Below are positions 36,922 through 48,998 of a stretch of 64,000 nt of DNA, one piece after another. Position numbers and translations under genes: made by a program. The DNA is from Alteromonas sp. M12 (GTDB lineage Bacteria; Pseudomonadota; Gammaproteobacteria; Enterobacterales; Alteromonadaceae). Location: assembly GCF_037478005.1 (NCBI RefSeq), contig NZ_CP144164.1:1178001-1242000 (forward strand), read 5' to 3'. The notes under the pieces are model-generated. The model had not been told where the DNA came from and did no database searches. It saw nothing but the letters and a program-made list of their open reading frames with translations. Within the stretch, counting starts at the first letter, position 1. Each line of letters starts with the position of its first letter.

Positions 36922-38267
36922 TTTTTGAGTTTATTCGCAATCTTTCCGCATTTGTCGTTGCCTTAGGGATACTCGTTGCGGTCCATGAATGGGGACATTT
37001 TTGGGTTGCGCGCCGCTGCGGCGTCAAAGTTGAACGATTTTCTATTGGTTTCGGCAAAGCCTTGTGGTCGCGCACAGACAAACTGGGAACCGAATATGTT
37101 ATCGCTGCTATTCCTCTGGGTGGTTACGTAAAAATGCTGGATGAACGAGTGGAGCAGGTTAGCGATGCTGATTTACCCTATGCGTTTAATCGCCAACATG
37201 TGCTCAAACGCATCGCGATAGTCGCTGCCGGACCTATGGTTAACTTCTTATTCGCGATTTTGGCGATTTATTTAATGTTACTGATTGGCCAACAATCGGT
37301 TAAACCCATTGTTGGAAATATTGAACCGGATTCAATTGCCGCCAATGCAGGGTTTGCTGAACGGGATCAAATTACCCAAATATCTGGGCACGAGACCAAC
37401 GACTGGCAAGCGGTGAACTATGAAGTGATGCGGCTGATTGGTGATTCAAGTACCCAAGTGCAAGTCACCACTAAAGACGGTTACAACAAAGTTTTGGATT
37501 TAGATTTAAGGAATTGGCAATTTGACCCTGAAACCACGTCACCAATGGCGAGTTTGGGCTTTGCACCTTATCGCACTAACCCCACTAAACAGCTTGCTTT
37601 GGTGAGTGAATCTTCGCCAGCAGCTGACGCCGGATTGCAGGTGAATGACATTATTCTCAAGTTTAATGGAACTACTGTGGCAAATTGGGAACAAATAGTG
37701 GAGCTGATTGAGCAGCACCCTAAACAAAATGTTACTATCACAATCGATAGAAATGGCATTGAACAGCAGGTGACAGCGACTATTGGCGTGAAACCAGACG
37801 ATCCTGATAAGGGATTATTAGGTGTAGTTACCTACTTAGAACCTTATCCGGAAGAGTATTTATTTCACAAGCAGTATGGTCCAATTGAAGGTTTATCTGA
37901 AGGAGTAAGTGAAACCTGGCGACTTATAACATTGAGTTTTGACATGATTGGTAAGCTTTTTACCGGTGATGTATCTGTTAAAAGTTTAAGTGGCCCAATT
38001 TCGATTGCCCAAGGTGCGGGTATGACGGCCAGTGCTGGAATTGTCGCATTTTTGAGCTTTTTAGCGCTTATTAGTGTGAATTTAGGGATTATTAATCTTT
38101 TCCCTCTTCCTGTGCTTGATGGCGGGCACTTACTCTATTATTTTATAGAGCTTTTAACTGGGCGACCGGTTCCGGAATCCGTACAGGAAGTGGGATTTAA
38201 AATTGGCGGGATCATCTTGTTACTGTTAATGACAGTAGCTTTTTATAATGACATTGCGCGTTTATAG
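36918..38267 (+). CDS. rseP: Site-2 protease RseP
   Basis: The start is TTG 36918, overlapping the dxr stop (TTGA) with AGGAA seven bases upstream. The 449-residue inner-membrane zinc protease has HEXXH in AVHEWGHFWVARR (about residue 21-33), two PDZ domains (about 115-300) and NLFPLPVLDGGHLLYY (about 390-405) with the third metal ligand. It cleaves RseA to release sigma E and clears signal peptides. The position upstream of bamA is conserved. Confidence 0.97.
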   Translation: MIFEFIRNLSAFVVALGILVAVHEWGHFWVARRCGVKVERFSIGFGKALWSRTDKLGTEYVIAAIPLGGYVKMLDERVEQVSDADLPYAFNRQHVLKRIAIVAAGPMVNFLFAILAIYLMLLIGQQSVKPIVGNIEPDSIAANAGFAERDQITQISGHETNDWQAVNYEVMRLIGDSSTQVQVTTKDGYNKVLDLDLRNWQFDPETTSPMASLGFAPYRTNPTKQLALVSESSPAADAGLQVNDIILKFNGTTVANWEQIVELIEQHPKQNVTITIDRNGIEQQVTATIGVKPDDPDKGLLGVVTYLEPYPEEYLFHKQYGPIEGLSEGVSETWRLITLSFDMIGKLFTGDVSVKSLSGPISIAQGAGMTASAGIVAFLSFLALISVNLGIINLFPLPVLDGGHLLYYFIELLTGRPVPESVQEVGFKIGGIILLLLMTVAFYNDIARL

Positions 38268-38329
38268 TGTGGATGACACAAACTACATTGCCGAAGTAGG
38301 CTATGAGTGCTTAGGAAGAATATTAATAA

Positions 38330-40795
38330 ATGAAGTTTAAACAGTTAGTTGTAGCCGGATTCATATGGTCCAGTGCTAGCTTAGCCTTAGCTGCTACAGA
38401 CCAAGAGTTCGTCGTATCCGACATCAAAGTTGAAGGTTTACAAAGGGTTGCTTTGGGAGCCGCGCTGACCTATCTGCCTGTGCAAGTCGGTGACACTATG
38501 AATAGTTTCCGTTCGGCTCAGTTAATTCGTAGCCTGTATTCATCTACTCACTTTGAAAGTATCGAAATTCTTCGTGATGGCACCACTTTGGTTGTGAAAG
38601 TCAAAGAGCGTCCAACCATCAGTAATATTATCTTTGACGGCAATGACGATATAAAAGATGAGCAGTTGCAAGAAAGTCTTGATGGCAACAACATCCGCGT
38701 GGGTGAGCCGTTGGATAAAACGGTTTTAACCGGTATCGAAAATGGCTTAAAAGACTTTTTCTACAGTATTGGTAAATACAATGCTGATGTCAGCGCCATT
38801 GTCACGCCATTGCCTCGTAACCGAGTTGATTTGAAGCTGTTGTTTGAAGAAGGCGACTCTGCAAAAATTCAACAAATTAACATTGTCGGTAATGAAGTCT
38901 TCTCTGACGCTGAGTTGTTAAGACAAATGGAGTTAAAGTTCGATACACCGTGGTGGGACTTTTTATCTGAAACCCGTTATCAAAAACAAACTCTCTCTGG
39001 TGATATGGAAACGTTACGAAGCTACTACCTAGACCGCGGTTATTTGCGCTATCAGGTAGACTCAACGCAAGTATCTATGACCCCGGAAAAAGATGGTATT
39101 TATGTCACAATGAATATCTCTGAAGGTGAGCAATACACTATTTCTGAAGTAGACCTAATTGGTGACCTATTGGGTAACGAAGAATACATGCGCGCTGTAT
39201 TACCGCTTACCGCTGGTGAGTTATATAACCAAGCAGAAGTAACCTACACAGAAGAGTTCTTCAGTAAATATTTAGGTCGTTTTGGATATGCGTATCCGAC
39301 AGTAACCACGATCCCTGAAATTAATGATGAAGACAAAACTGTTAAATTGACGCTATCTGTCGATCCTGGAAAACGTATTTACGTGAACCGCATTACCTTC
39401 GAAGGTAATACAGTGACTGCCGATGAGGTTTTACGTCAGTCGGTCAGTCAAATGGAAGGTACTTGGCTTTCGAACAGTTCTTTGGAATCGTCTAAGAATA
39501 ACTTGTCACGTTTGACCTACATGGAAGAAGTGGATTTTGAAACCGTCCGTTTACCAGGTGAAGATGACAAAGTTGATGTGGTATATAAAGTTAAAGAACA
39601 ACCTTCTGGTTCATTTAATGCTGGTGTGGGTTACGGTGATAGAACCAAACTTAGCCTGCAAGCCGGTATTCAACAGGACAACTTCTTAGGTACAGGTAAA
39701 CGATTGGCATTCAATGTTAGTACTGTATCTTACCAAAAGAGTGTGCAACTTTCCTACACAGACCCTTATTTCACTATTGATGGAATTAGTTTGGGCGGAA
39801 ATATTTCATATAGTGAATTCGATGCTGGAAGTGCAAACCTTGTACAATACAACAGTAAACAATACACCGTTGGAATAAACGCTGGTTATCCAATTAATGA
39901 ATTCAACCGAATTAATTTTGGCTTGAGTTATAGTGATGTAGAGTTATCTCGTCGCAGTAACTATGAACAGACAGACCGTTTTTACAACCAATTTGTGAAT
40001 GAAGATGATCCAGATGCACCTATTGATTACTCTAGTTTCCTAGCATCTGTATCTTGGACTCGTAGTACTCTAAACCGAGGGATTTTCCCAACGGCTGGTT
40101 CGTCACAAAGCGCATCCTTTAGCATTACTACTCCTAATTCTGATGTAAATTATTTCAAATCGATTTTTGATACTAAATTCTACTTCCCGCTTACCCGTGA
40201 TCAAAGATGGTCAGTGCTTACTCGATTGCGCGCAGGTTACGGTAACGGTTATGGTGAAACAAATGGCATAGAACAGATATTGCCATTCACTCAAAACTTT
40301 ACGGCCGGTGGTAGTGATACCTTACGCGGATTCGAAAATAACACTGTTGGACCTCGTGGCGTACAATTGTCACCCACAAGTATTACCGGACCAGACGGTG
40401 AAACTATCTTGTTAGGTCCTGAATCTGACCGGGTTGCAGTATCTTCTCGTTCCTTAGGTGGTAACGCGATGTTGCTCGGTGGTGTAGAATTAATTGTACC
40501 TACTCCGTTTGTTGGCGAAGAGTTTGATAATTCAGTGCGTTCAAGCTTGTTTCTTGATGCCGGTAATGTGTGGGATACTGAATTCGACTATAGCTTATAT
40601 CGTGATCTAGATCAGATTAGTGAAGACCCTGTCGCAGATTACGGCGATTGGACTCGCTATAGAGCTTCTTACGGAGTTTCTGTACAATGGTTATCACCAA
40701 TGGGTCCAATGGTCTTTAGTTTCTCTAGAGCTTTGCAAGAACGTGTTGGGGATGATGTGAAATTCTTCTCTTTCAACATTGGACAAACATTTTAA
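38330..40795 (+). CDS. bamA: Outer membrane protein assembly factor BamA
   Basis: The 821-residue protein has a signal peptide ending SSASLALAA, five POTRA domains (about 25-425; the first starts [19 protein letters not shown]) and a 16-strand barrel. The barrel includes [18 protein letters not shown], with the conserved (V/L)RGF turn, and ends in NIGQTF with the C-terminal aromatic. It inserts beta-barrel proteins into the outer membrane. Confidence 0.98.
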   Translation: MKFKQLVVAGFIWSSASLALAATDQEFVVSDIKVEGLQRVALGAALTYLPVQVGDTMNSFRSAQLIRSLYSSTHFESIEILRDGTTLVVKVKERPTISNIIFDGNDDIKDEQLQESLDGNNIRVGEPLDKTVLTGIENGLKDFFYSIGKYNADVSAIVTPLPRNRVDLKLLFEEGDSAKIQQINIVGNEVFSDAELLRQMELKFDTPWWDFLSETRYQKQTLSGDMETLRSYYLDRGYLRYQVDSTQVSMTPEKDGIYVTMNISEGEQYTISEVDLIGDLLGNEEYMRAVLPLTAGELYNQAEVTYTEEFFSKYLGRFGYAYPTVTTIPEINDEDKTVKLTLSVDPGKRIYVNRITFEGNTVTADEVLRQSVSQMEGTWLSNSSLESSKNNLSRLTYMEEVDFETVRLPGEDDKVDVVYKVKEQPSGSFNAGVGYGDRTKLSLQAGIQQDNFLGTGKRLAFNVSTVSYQKSVQLSYTDPYFTIDGISLGGNISYSEFDAGSANLVQYNSKQYTVGINAGYPINEFNRINFGLSYSDVELSRRSNYEQTDRFYNQFVNEDDPDAPIDYSSFLASVSWTRSTLNRGIFPTAGSSQSASFSITTPNSDVNYFKSIFDTKFYFPLTRDQRWSVLTRLRAGYGNGYGETNGIEQILPFTQNFTAGGSDTLRGFENNTVGPRGVQLSPTSITGPDGETILLGPESDRVAVSSRSLGGNAMLLGGVELIVPTPFVGEEFDNSVRSSLFLDAGNVWDTEFDYSLYRDLDQISEDPVADYGDWTRYRASYGVSVQWLSPMGPMVFSFSRALQERVGDDVKFFSFNIGQTF

Positions 40796-40847
40796 ACATA
40801 ATTTAGCATGAGCTAATTAGTATTATAAAAACAGGAAGGAGTTCCCT

Positions 40848-41363
40848 TTGAAACAAGTATTTAAAACCTTAGTCGTTACTGCACTTTTGAGCAGTGCTTT
40901 ATTAAGTTCAGTAGCTTACGCAGAACAGAAAATTGCTGTTGTAAGTCGCGAGGCGGTAATTCAGCAAATGCCACAAGCGATTGCTAGTCAGCAAGCTTTG
41001 CAAATTGAATTTAAAGACGAAGGTTCAAAAGTAGATGCGATGCGTCAAAAGATAGCCACTGATCTTGAGTCGCTTAAGAAAAACGCACCGACTATGAGTG
41101 AAGCACAAATTAAAGCTGAACAAGAGCGTTTACAAGCAGCTAACACTGAATTTGAAGCGCTAGCTAAACCTTTGCAAGAAAAGCTACAAAAACGTAGACA
41201 AGAAGAAAACACCAAAATCGTTACTATGCTACAACAAGCTATCCAAGCAGTTGTAAATGAAGAAAATATCGACATGGTTCTAGATAGACAAGCGGTTGTA
41301 TTCGCTACTCCTCAATACGATATCTCAGAGAAAGTATTGAAAAAAGTTAGTCAAATGAAATAA
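40848..41363 (+). CDS. skp: Periplasmic chaperone Skp/OmpH
   Basis: The start is TTG 40848 after GGAAGGAG. The 171-residue protein has a signal peptide ending SSVAYA, then KIAVVSREAVIQQMPQAIA and a long charged helical hairpin (tentacles), with a C-terminal DMVLDRQAVVFA segment. It holds unfolded outer-membrane proteins for BamA. It lies between bamA and lpxD as in E. coli. Confidence 0.95.
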   Translation: MKQVFKTLVVTALLSSALLSSVAYAEQKIAVVSREAVIQQMPQAIASQQALQIEFKDEGSKVDAMRQKIATDLESLKKNAPTMSEAQIKAEQERLQAANTEFEALAKPLQEKLQKRRQEENTKIVTMLQQAIQAVVNEENIDMVLDRQAVVFATPQYDISEKVLKKVSQMK

Positions 41364-41378
41364 CCTACCGGAGCCTGT

Positions 41379-42413
41379 ATGCAGTCACTCAGTTTAAAAC
41401 AATTGGCAGATCTTATTGGTGCATCTATCCATTTATCTGGCAATGATACTGAGGATACCCAAATTAATAGTTTGAGTACCTTGGCGAATGCAGGCATTGG
41501 TCAGATTTCCTTTTTAGCCAATAGCAAGTATCGTAGTCACCTGGCTGACACTAGAGCACAAGCGGTTATTTTACATCCAGACGAGTTATCCCATTGTCCT
41601 TGCACTGCACTAGTTCATCCAAATCCATACGTGGGATTTGCATTGGTAGCACAGGCCCTTGATACGACTCCGGCTGCGGCATCAGGTATCCATCCAACAG
41701 CCGTTATCGGCCAAGACGCAAAACTTGGTAATAACGTGAGTGTGGGAGCCAATGCTGTGATTGAATCAGGCGTGGTTTTAGGCGATGACGTGCAAGTTGG
41801 TGCAGGTACTTTTGTAGGCAAAAACTGTCAACTAGGTAACAGAACTAAACTTTGGGCAAATGTCACCGTTTATCACGATTCGGTAATCGGCGAAGATTGC
41901 TTAGTGCAATCTGCTACTGTTATTGGTAGTGACGGTTTTGGATACGCTAACGATAAAGGTAAGTGGATTAAGATCCCTCAGTTGGGACGAGTCATTATTG
42001 GTAATCGTGTCGAGATTGGCGCTAGTACTACTATCGATCGCGGTGCTCTTGAAGATACAATTATCGGCGATGGGGTGATACTGGATAATCAATTGCAAAT
42101 TGCCCATAACGTAGAAATAGGTGAAAACACTGCTATGGCAGCGTGTTCAGTTATTGCTGGCAGTACCAAATTGGGTAAAAATTGTAGCGTTGCAGGATTG
42201 TGCGGTTTTAACGGACATATTGAAGTTTGTGATAACTCTCATTTTACTGGAATGAGTATGATTACCAAGAGCATAACCGAACCTGGTTTATATTCCTCAG
42301 GTATGCCGGCGGTGCCCAATCTTGAGTGGCGTAAAAATGCAGTTCAATTCAAAAAAATAACGTCTCTTGCTCAACGTGTCAAAGTTTTAGAGAAACAACA
42401 ATCTACAAAGTAA
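41379..42413 (+). CDS. lpxD: UDP-3-O-(3-hydroxyacyl)glucosamine N-acyltransferase
   Basis: The 344-residue lipid A enzyme has an N-terminal uridine-binding domain (about 1-100), a left-handed beta helix of hexapeptide repeats (about 105-300, e.g. IGQDAKLGNNVSVGANAVIE) and the catalytic histidine in LQIAHNVEIGENTAMAA (about 245). A C-terminal helix ends the protein. Confidence 0.98.
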   Translation: MQSLSLKQLADLIGASIHLSGNDTEDTQINSLSTLANAGIGQISFLANSKYRSHLADTRAQAVILHPDELSHCPCTALVHPNPYVGFALVAQALDTTPAAASGIHPTAVIGQDAKLGNNVSVGANAVIESGVVLGDDVQVGAGTFVGKNCQLGNRTKLWANVTVYHDSVIGEDCLVQSATVIGSDGFGYANDKGKWIKIPQLGRVIIGNRVEIGASTTIDRGALEDTIIGDGVILDNQLQIAHNVEIGENTAMAACSVIAGSTKLGKNCSVAGLCGFNGHIEVCDNSHFTGMSMITKSITEPGLYSSGMPAVPNLEWRKNAVQFKKITSLAQRVKVLEKQQSTK

Positions 42414-42451
42414 CAGGGTAGTTCCCATTACTTATTAAAGGAGATCAGCCT

Positions 42452-42898
42452 TTGGCCGACAATTTGAACACCATCGAAATCGAAGAAATCATGGAGCTTT
42501 TACCCCATAGATATCCATTTCTATTGATTGATAGAGTAACTGAATATGTTTTAGGCGAAACGATTAAAGCCTATAAAAATGTTACCTTTAATGAACCTTG
42601 TTTCACAGGTCATTTCCCTGGAAAACCCATATTCCCTGGTGTTTTAATTCTTGAAGCAATGGCACAAGCTGCGGGCATATTAGGGTTTAAAACTGCGGGA
42701 AATAGTGATGAGTTATACCTTTATGCTGGTATCGACAACGCACGCTTTAAGCGCCCTGTAGTTCCTGGCGATAGATTAGATTTCGACGTGTGTGTTGTGA
42801 AAGAGAAGCGCGGTATATGGAAATTTAAAGGCGTTGCCAGTGTGGACGGTCAAGAAGCTTGTGTTGCTGAATTTATGTGTGCAATGAGGAAAATGTAA
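42452..42898 (+). CDS. fabZ: 3-hydroxyacyl-ACP dehydratase FabZ
   Basis: The start is TTG 42452, eight bases after AAAGGAG. The 148-residue hot-dog-fold enzyme has [14 protein letters not shown], then the catalytic His in [15 protein letters not shown] and Glu in [10 protein letters not shown]. It dehydrates 3-hydroxyacyl-ACP in fatty acid synthesis. Confidence 0.98.
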   Translation: MADNLNTIEIEEIMELLPHRYPFLLIDRVTEYVLGETIKAYKNVTFNEPCFTGHFPGKPIFPGVLILEAMAQAAGILGFKTAGNSDELYLYAGIDNARFKRPVVPGDRLDFDVCVVKEKRGIWKFKGVASVDGQEACVAEFMCAMRKM

Positions 42899-42901
42899 CC
42901 A

Positions 42902-43672
42902 GTGATCCATGAAACAGCTATTGTGCACCCGTCTGCTAAGTTAGCAGCAGACGTTCAAGTTGGTCCATATTCCGTCATTGGTGAAGATGTCGAGATAGGA
43001 AGTGGAACGGTTGTCGAGTCACATGTGGTCATTAAGGGACCATGTACTATTGGTAAAAACAATCGTTTTTTCCAGTTTGGTTCGATTGGTGAAGAATGCC
43101 AGGATAAAAAGTATGCTGGTGAAAAAACCCGATTAGAAATTGGTGACAACAATGTTTTTCGGGAATGTGTGACTATCCATCGTGGTACGGTTCAAGATAA
43201 ATCACTGACCAAAATAGGCTCAAACAATTTATTTATGGCTTACGCACATGTGGCGCATGATTGTGTTGTTGGAGATGATAACATCTTTGCTAACAATGCG
43301 ACCCTTGCTGGTCATGTACATGTTGGCAACTACGTTATCTTAGGTGGTAACACGGCTGTGCACCAGTTCTGCCATATTGGCTCTAACAGTTTTACTGGTG
43401 GCGGTGGCATCATATTACGTGATATCCCTCCCTTTGTTATGATCAATGGTATCGACAATACGCCGGCAGGAATTAACTCCGAAGGGTTGCGTCGCAGAGG
43501 CTATGATAAAGAGGTAATAATGAGTATTAAACGTGCTTATAAAGTACTTTATCGGAACGGCAATCGTGCCGAAGAAGCCGTTCAAGAGTTACGCAAAATG
43601 GCCGAAACCACAAAAGAAGTGGGATTAATGGCTGATTTTGTAGCAAACTCTGCCCGAGGAATAATCCGCTAA
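42902..43672 (+). CDS. lpxA: UDP-N-acetylglucosamine acyltransferase
   Basis: The start is GTG 42902, three bases after the fabZ stop, with a purine-rich GAGGAAAA inside the fabZ end. The 256-residue beta-helix enzyme starts HETAIVHPSAKLAADVQVGP and has the catalytic His in AYAHVAHDCVVGD (about 122-127). It makes the first lipid A acylation. Confidence 0.98.
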   Translation: MIHETAIVHPSAKLAADVQVGPYSVIGEDVEIGSGTVVESHVVIKGPCTIGKNNRFFQFGSIGEECQDKKYAGEKTRLEIGDNNVFRECVTIHRGTVQDKSLTKIGSNNLFMAYAHVAHDCVVGDDNIFANNATLAGHVHVGNYVILGGNTAVHQFCHIGSNSFTGGGGIILRDIPPFVMINGIDNTPAGINSEGLRRRGYDKEVIMSIKRAYKVLYRNGNRAEEAVQELRKMAETTKEVGLMADFVANSARGIIR

Positions 43673-43714
43673 TCATACTGATTAGCTTTATCGCAAACTG
43701 CGAGCCAACCTTAT

Positions 43715-44893
43715 ATGTCTAAGCGTCCTTTGAAAATTGCTATCGTTGCCGGAGAAGCCTCTGGCGACGTGTTAGCTGCGGGTATGATGAAACAGATTTT
43801 GGCAATTCACCCCGATGCACAGTTTACAGGAATTGCCGGTCCTAATATGCTTGAGCAAGGTTGCGAAACCTTGTTTGAAATGGAAGAACTTTCTGTGATG
43901 GGGATAGTAGAGGTACTGTCCCGTATTCGCCGATTACTGTTTATTCGAAAAACCGTCCTGCAACATTTTACCGATAATCCCCCCGATGTCTTTATCGGAG
44001 TGGATGCCCCTGATTTTAATCTGCCGTTAGAAAAGAAACTAAAAAAACTTGGGGTCAAAACCGTCCATTACGTCAGTCCTACTGTGTGGGCTTGGCGGGA
44101 AAATAGAATTTATGGGATTGCTGAAGCGACTAACTTAGTACTCAGTATTTTTCCATTCGAAAAAGCCGTTTACGACAAACATGGATTCCCTTGCCAATAT
44201 GTTGGCCATACTATGGCGGATGATATTGAGCTTTACCCCGATCAAACTCTAGCTCGCCAACAACTTGATGGCGTAACGTTAAGCAAAGACGCAAAAGTGC
44301 TGGCGTTGCTACCGGGCAGCCGGGCTGGCGAAGTGAATATGTTGCTTGAGGTCTTTTTGCAAAGCGCAAGCAAAGTGTGTACTACGGTAAGTGAATTACA
44401 TGTGGTGATCCCCGCTGTCAATGAAGTGCGAAAATCGCAAATTGAAGCCATAGTGTCGGCGTTTAAGAGCTTGCCAGAGTATCCGCAAAACATGCATATT
44501 TCAGTGCTTATGCGGCAATCTCGAAATGTTATGATCGCCTCGGATGCTATTCTACTTGCCTCTGGTACTGCGTCACTTGAAGCTATGTTATGTAAGCGTC
44601 CAATGGTGGTAGCCTATCGTTTAAAATGGCTTACACATCAAATAATGAAAGCAATGTATAAACCCAATTACTTCTCACTGCCTAATGTGCTAGCAGATAA
44701 ACCCATTGTGCCTGAATTATTACAAGAACAAGTGAACCCTGAAACCATCTCTGAATATCTGATCCCGATGTTCGCCGGTGATAGCGTAAAGATTCCAGAG
44801 GAGTTTGTTGGTTTGCATGAAATGTTAAAACAGGACGCAGATAAACAAGCTGCGGCTGCCGTATTAAAGTTAATTGGTACAGAATATGAGTGA
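43715..44893 (+). CDS. lpxB: Lipid-A-disaccharide synthase
   Basis: The 392-residue GT19 glycosyltransferase starts [18 protein letters not shown] and includes [14 protein letters not shown] and [14 protein letters not shown]. It joins UDP-diacylglucosamine and lipid X. Its end overlaps rnhB by 8 bases. Confidence 0.98.
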   Translation: MSKRPLKIAIVAGEASGDVLAAGMMKQILAIHPDAQFTGIAGPNMLEQGCETLFEMEELSVMGIVEVLSRIRRLLFIRKTVLQHFTDNPPDVFIGVDAPDFNLPLEKKLKKLGVKTVHYVSPTVWAWRENRIYGIAEATNLVLSIFPFEKAVYDKHGFPCQYVGHTMADDIELYPDQTLARQQLDGVTLSKDAKVLALLPGSRAGEVNMLLEVFLQSASKVCTTVSELHVVIPAVNEVRKSQIEAIVSAFKSLPEYPQNMHISVLMRQSRNVMIASDAILLASGTASLEAMLCKRPMVVAYRLKWLTHQIMKAMYKPNYFSLPNVLADKPIVPELLQEQVNPETISEYLIPMFAGDSVKIPEEFVGLHEMLKQDADKQAAAAVLKLIGTEYE

Positions 44894-45485
44894 GGCTTGC
44901 CTTATCGCCGGTGTTGATGAAGTCGGCCGTGGACCTTTGGTGGGAGATGTTGTGACCGCAGCGGTAATATTGGATCCGCAAAAGCCTATTTTAGGATTAA
45001 ACGATTCCAAAAAACTGAGCGAGAAAAAACGCAACGTATTGTTCAACCAAATTATTGAAAATGCATTATGTTGGTCAGTAGGGCGAGCTAGCCCAAAAGA
45101 AATTGATCAGCTGAATATTCTACATGCCACTATGTTGGCTATGAAACGCGCTGTTGAAGGTTTATCAATTCAGCCTGATTTGGTGCAAGTCGATGGTAAT
45201 CGATGCCCAGATTGGCATTATGCCAGTGAAGCAATCGTTAAAGGCGATGGCAGTGTCGCAGAAATTTCAGCCGCGTCTATTATTGCTAAAGTCACCAGAG
45301 ATCGGGAGATGGCAGAATTGCATTTACGCTATCCTGAGTATGGTTTTGATCAACATAAAGGCTACCCTACCAAAGCTCATTTGTTACGTTTAGCTGAGCT
45401 AGGGCCAACGGAAGAATACCGTATGAGTTTTAAACCTGTGCAACAAATATTGATACAACACAATGGAGTCATCCATGCAGTCTGA
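44886..45485 (+). CDS. rnhB: Ribonuclease HII
   Basis: The 199-residue enzyme has the acidic active site in [16 protein letters not shown] (DE), [11 protein letters not shown] (D) and [12 protein letters not shown]. It removes RNA primers and misinserted ribonucleotides. ATG 44886 is preferred to an upstream frame start at 44874. It overlaps lpxB by 8 bases and the dnaE start by 11. Confidence 0.97.
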   Translation: MSEACLIAGVDEVGRGPLVGDVVTAAVILDPQKPILGLNDSKKLSEKKRNVLFNQIIENALCWSVGRASPKEIDQLNILHATMLAMKRAVEGLSIQPDLVQVDGNRCPDWHYASEAIVKGDGSVAEISAASIIAKVTRDREMAELHLRYPEYGFDQHKGYPTKAHLLRLAELGPTEEYRMSFKPVQQILIQHNGVIHAV

Positions 45486-48400
45486 AGCCACAGAAGCACC
45501 TGTGAAATTTATCCATTTGCGCGTCCATAGTGATTATTCCATGATGGATGGTTTGAATAAGATCAAACCCATTCTTGGAAAGGTCAAAGAAATGGGGATG
45601 CCCGCAGTGGCCATTACTGACCAGATGAATATGTGTGGATTGGTAAAATATTATGATGCTGCACATGCCAATGGGATCAAACCAATAATTGGCGCTGATT
45701 TTTGGGTACAAAGTGAAGAGTTAGGCGATGAAATATTCAGACTGACCTTGTTGGCAAGCAACAACAAAGGATATAAAAATATTACCTTGCTCATTTCCAA
45801 AGCTTATCAGCGTGGGCATGTACAAAATAGAGCGGTAATCGATAAACAATGGCTGCTAGAACACAAAGAAGGCGTGATTATTTTATCTGGTGGCTTGTCC
45901 GGTGATCTTGGACAGGTATTAACCAAAGGAAATATGCCTTTAGCAGAGCAAATATCGCAATTTTATGAAACCCATTTTAGCGATTGTTACTATATCGAGT
46001 TAAATCGCACTGGCAGACCAGGTGAACAGGAATATATTCAACGAGCGACAGATTGGGCTTTGGACCATGATCTTCCCGTCGTGGCCACAAATGAAGTATG
46101 TTTTATCGCTAAAGAGGGATTTGATGCCCATGAAATAAGGGTGTGTATCCATGATGGTTATACCCTCGATGATAAGCGTCGTCCCAAACTTTATAGTGAT
46201 CAGCAATACCTGCGCAGTCCTGAGGAAATGTGTGAACTGTTTTCCGATATTCCAGAAGCACTGCAAAATACCGTAGAGATAGCCAAGCGTTGTAATGTTA
46301 CCGTGACGTTGGGCGAATACTTTCTGCCAAAGTTTCCAACCGGTGGAATGTCAGATGCGGATTATCTGGTAAAAGTGTCATGGGAAGGTTTAGAACGACG
46401 CTTAAAGTTCCTGTTTCCTGATGAACAAGAGCGAGCTGAAAAACGTCCTGAATACGACGAACGTTTAGAAATTGAATTAACCGTTATCAACCAAATGGGT
46501 TTTCCCGGCTACTTCTTGATTGTAATGGAGTTTATTCAGTGGAGTAAAGATCACGGTATCCCGGTGGGACCTGGCCGTGGGTCGGGCGCAGGTTCGCTCG
46601 TTGCATATGCACTTGATATTACCGATCTGGATCCCCTAGAGTTTGACTTACTGTTTGAGCGATTCCTGAATCCAGAACGGGTTTCCATGCCCGATTTCGA
46701 CGTCGATTTTTGCATGGATAGACGTGACGAGGTGATTGACCACGTGGCCGACATGTATGGTCGTCAAGCGGTTTCTCAAATAATAACATTCGGCACCATG
46801 GCTGCCAAAGCGGTAGTTCGAGACGTTGGCCGAGTATTAGGGCATCCCTATGGCTTTGTGGATCGCATTTCTAAATTAATACCTTCTGATCCAGGAATGA
46901 CCTTAGAAAAAGCCTTTGCCGTTGAACCTAGGTTACCTGAGCTTTATCAACAAGATGAAGACGTTAAAGATCTGATTGATATGGCGCGGATTCTGGAAGG
47001 GGTTACCCGTAATGCTGGTAAACATGCTGGGGGTGTTGTTATCTCTCCCACTGAAATCACCGACTTCGCGCCGTTATATTGTGATGACGAAGGCAAAAAC
47101 CCAGTAACTCAGTTTGATAAAAATGATGTCGAAACTGCAGGTTTGGTTAAATTTGACTTTTTGGGCTTGCGTACCTTAACCATTATCCAATGGGCGATCG
47201 ATATGATTGCTGAGGGTCGTGGCAAACAAATTGATATCACCGCCATTCCATTGGAAGATCCTAAAAGTTTTCGGACTCTATTAAATGCAGAAACAACTGC
47301 GGTATTCCAATTGGAATCTCGCGGTATGAAAGACTTGATTAAACGTCTTAAACCAGATTGCTTCGAAGATATTATCGCATTGGTGGCTCTATTTAGACCG
47401 GGCCCGCTGCAATCTGGGATGGTTGATAACTTCATCGATAGAAAACACGGCCGAGAAGAGATCTCTTATCCGGATGCAGAATATCAACATGAATGTTTGC
47501 AGGAAATTCTTGAGCCAACCTACGGCATTATTCTTTATCAAGAACAAGTAATGCAGATTGCACAAGCCATGGCAGGATACAGCCTAGGTGGCGCAGATAT
47601 GTTACGTCGTGCGATGGGTAAGAAAAAGCCTGAAGAGATGGCCAAGCAGCGTAGTGTGTTTGCCGAAGGTTCTAAAGGCAATAATATCGATCCTGATCTA
47701 GCGATGAAAATATTCGATCTGGTGGAAAAATTCGCGGGTTATGGTTTTAACAAATCTCACTCTGCGGCTTATGCGTTAGTTTCGTATCAAACTTTGTGGC
47801 TAAAAGCCCATTATCCTGCCGAGTTTATGGCGGCGGTAATGTCTGCGGATATGGATAATACCGATAAAATAGTCACTTTGGTGGATGAATGTAATCGTAT
47901 GGGATTAACCATACTGCCACCAGACCTCAACGCGGGCCAATATAAGTTTACGGTAGATGAACAAGGTCGTATTGTTTATGGTATCGGCGCAATAAAAGGG
48001 GTAGGGGAAGGTCCTATCGAAGCAATTATCGCTGCCCGTAAAGAACACACTAAATTTTCAGACTTGTTTGATTTTTGTGCTAAAGTTGATCTGAAGAAGA
48101 TTAACAAACGGGTTCTAGAAAAGTTGGTTATGGCTGGCGCCATGGATAATTTAGGTCCCCATCGAGCCTGTATCATGGCGACCCTACCCGAAGCGATAGC
48201 CGCGGCGGATCAGCATGCTAAAGCTGAATCTCATGGGCAATCAGATATGTTTGGTTTGTTAACTACTGAACCTGATCAAGTGGTTCAGGCCTTTTCTAAT
48301 GTACCGGAATGGCCAGAAAAAATATGGTTGGACGGAGAAAAAGAAACTCTTGGCCTATACTTAACAGGTCACCCAATAAATCAGTACGAAAAAGAGCTAA

Positions 48401-48960
48401 AACATTATAGTTCTGCTCGTTTGGTAGATTTAAAACCTACCAATAAAGACACTACGTCTGTTGCGGTTGGCTTAGTCATCGGTGTTAGAGTGATGACTAA
48501 CAAGAAGGGACGTCGTTGGGCGATTGTTACCTTAGATGACAAAAGTGCTCGTATGGATGCGCGCTTTTTCCCTGATATGTTTGAAAAGTACGAGGAGCTT
48601 CTTCAACCTGACCGAATTCTATTGATTTCCGGACAGGTCAGCTTTGATGATTTCTCGGGGGGCAATACAATATCAGGCCGTGATGCTATGGATATAGTGC
48701 AGGCTCGGGAGAAAAATGTAAAATGCTTAGGGTTAGAAGTAGAATCTGACTGGTGTAACGAAGCAAGAGTAGCTAAACTGCAAGCAATTCTGCAGAATTA
48801 TCAAGGCGGAAGCTGTCCTGTTAATATGCGGGTTGTTCACCCTGATGCGGAAATGGTTTTAGCATTTGGTGCACAGTGGTACGTGACACCAGAAGACCAA
48901 TTAATTTATGAATTGCAGCAAATGTTACCCAAACAAGCGGTAGAGCTGCAATTTAGTTGA
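45475..48960 (+). CDS. dnaE: DNA polymerase III alpha subunit
   Basis: The start is ATG 45475, six bases after GGAG; ATG 45463 is also in frame. The 1161-residue replicative polymerase has an N-terminal PHP domain ([13 protein letters not shown] at about 14-26), catalytic aspartates in [13 protein letters not shown] (about 404-416), a third in [12 protein letters not shown], the fingers and tau-binding regions, and an OB-fold near the C-terminus ([20 protein letters not shown]). Length equals E. coli DnaE (1160). Confidence 0.98.
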   Translation: MQSEATEAPVKFIHLRVHSDYSMMDGLNKIKPILGKVKEMGMPAVAITDQMNMCGLVKYYDAAHANGIKPIIGADFWVQSEELGDEIFRLTLLASNNKGYKNITLLISKAYQRGHVQNRAVIDKQWLLEHKEGVIILSGGLSGDLGQVLTKGNMPLAEQISQFYETHFSDCYYIELNRTGRPGEQEYIQRATDWALDHDLPVVATNEVCFIAKEGFDAHEIRVCIHDGYTLDDKRRPKLYSDQQYLRSPEEMCELFSDIPEALQNTVEIAKRCNVTVTLGEYFLPKFPTGGMSDADYLVKVSWEGLERRLKFLFPDEQERAEKRPEYDERLEIELTVINQMGFPGYFLIVMEFIQWSKDHGIPVGPGRGSGAGSLVAYALDITDLDPLEFDLLFERFLNPERVSMPDFDVDFCMDRRDEVIDHVADMYGRQAVSQIITFGTMAAKAVVRDVGRVLGHPYGFVDRISKLIPSDPGMTLEKAFAVEPRLPELYQQDEDVKDLIDMARILEGVTRNAGKHAGGVVISPTEITDFAPLYCDDEGKNPVTQFDKNDVETAGLVKFDFLGLRTLTIIQWAIDMIAEGRGKQIDITAIPLEDPKSFRTLLNAETTAVFQLESRGMKDLIKRLKPDCFEDIIALVALFRPGPLQSGMVDNFIDRKHGREEISYPDAEYQHECLQEILEPTYGIILYQEQVMQIAQAMAGYSLGGADMLRRAMGKKKPEEMAKQRSVFAEGSKGNNIDPDLAMKIFDLVEKFAGYGFNKSHSAAYALVSYQTLWLKAHYPAEFMAAVMSADMDNTDKIVTLVDECNRMGLTILPPDLNAGQYKFTVDEQGRIVYGIGAIKGVGEGPIEAIIAARKEHTKFSDLFDFCAKVDLKKINKRVLEKLVMAGAMDNLGPHRACIMATLPEAIAAADQHAKAESHGQSDMFGLLTTEPDQVVQAFSNVPEWPEKIWLDGEKETLGLYLTGHPINQYEKELKHYSSARLVDLKPTNKDTTSVAVGLVIGVRVMTNKKGRRWAIVTLDDKSARMDARFFPDMFEKYEELLQPDRILLISGQVSFDDFSGGNTISGRDAMDIVQAREKNVKCLGLEVESDWCNEARVAKLQAILQNYQGGSCPVNMRVVHPDAEMVLAFGAQWYVTPEDQLIYELQQMLPKQAVELQFS

Positions 48961-48998
48961 CACCAATAGTGTGTTTGTAAACAAATATAAGGTTTGGA

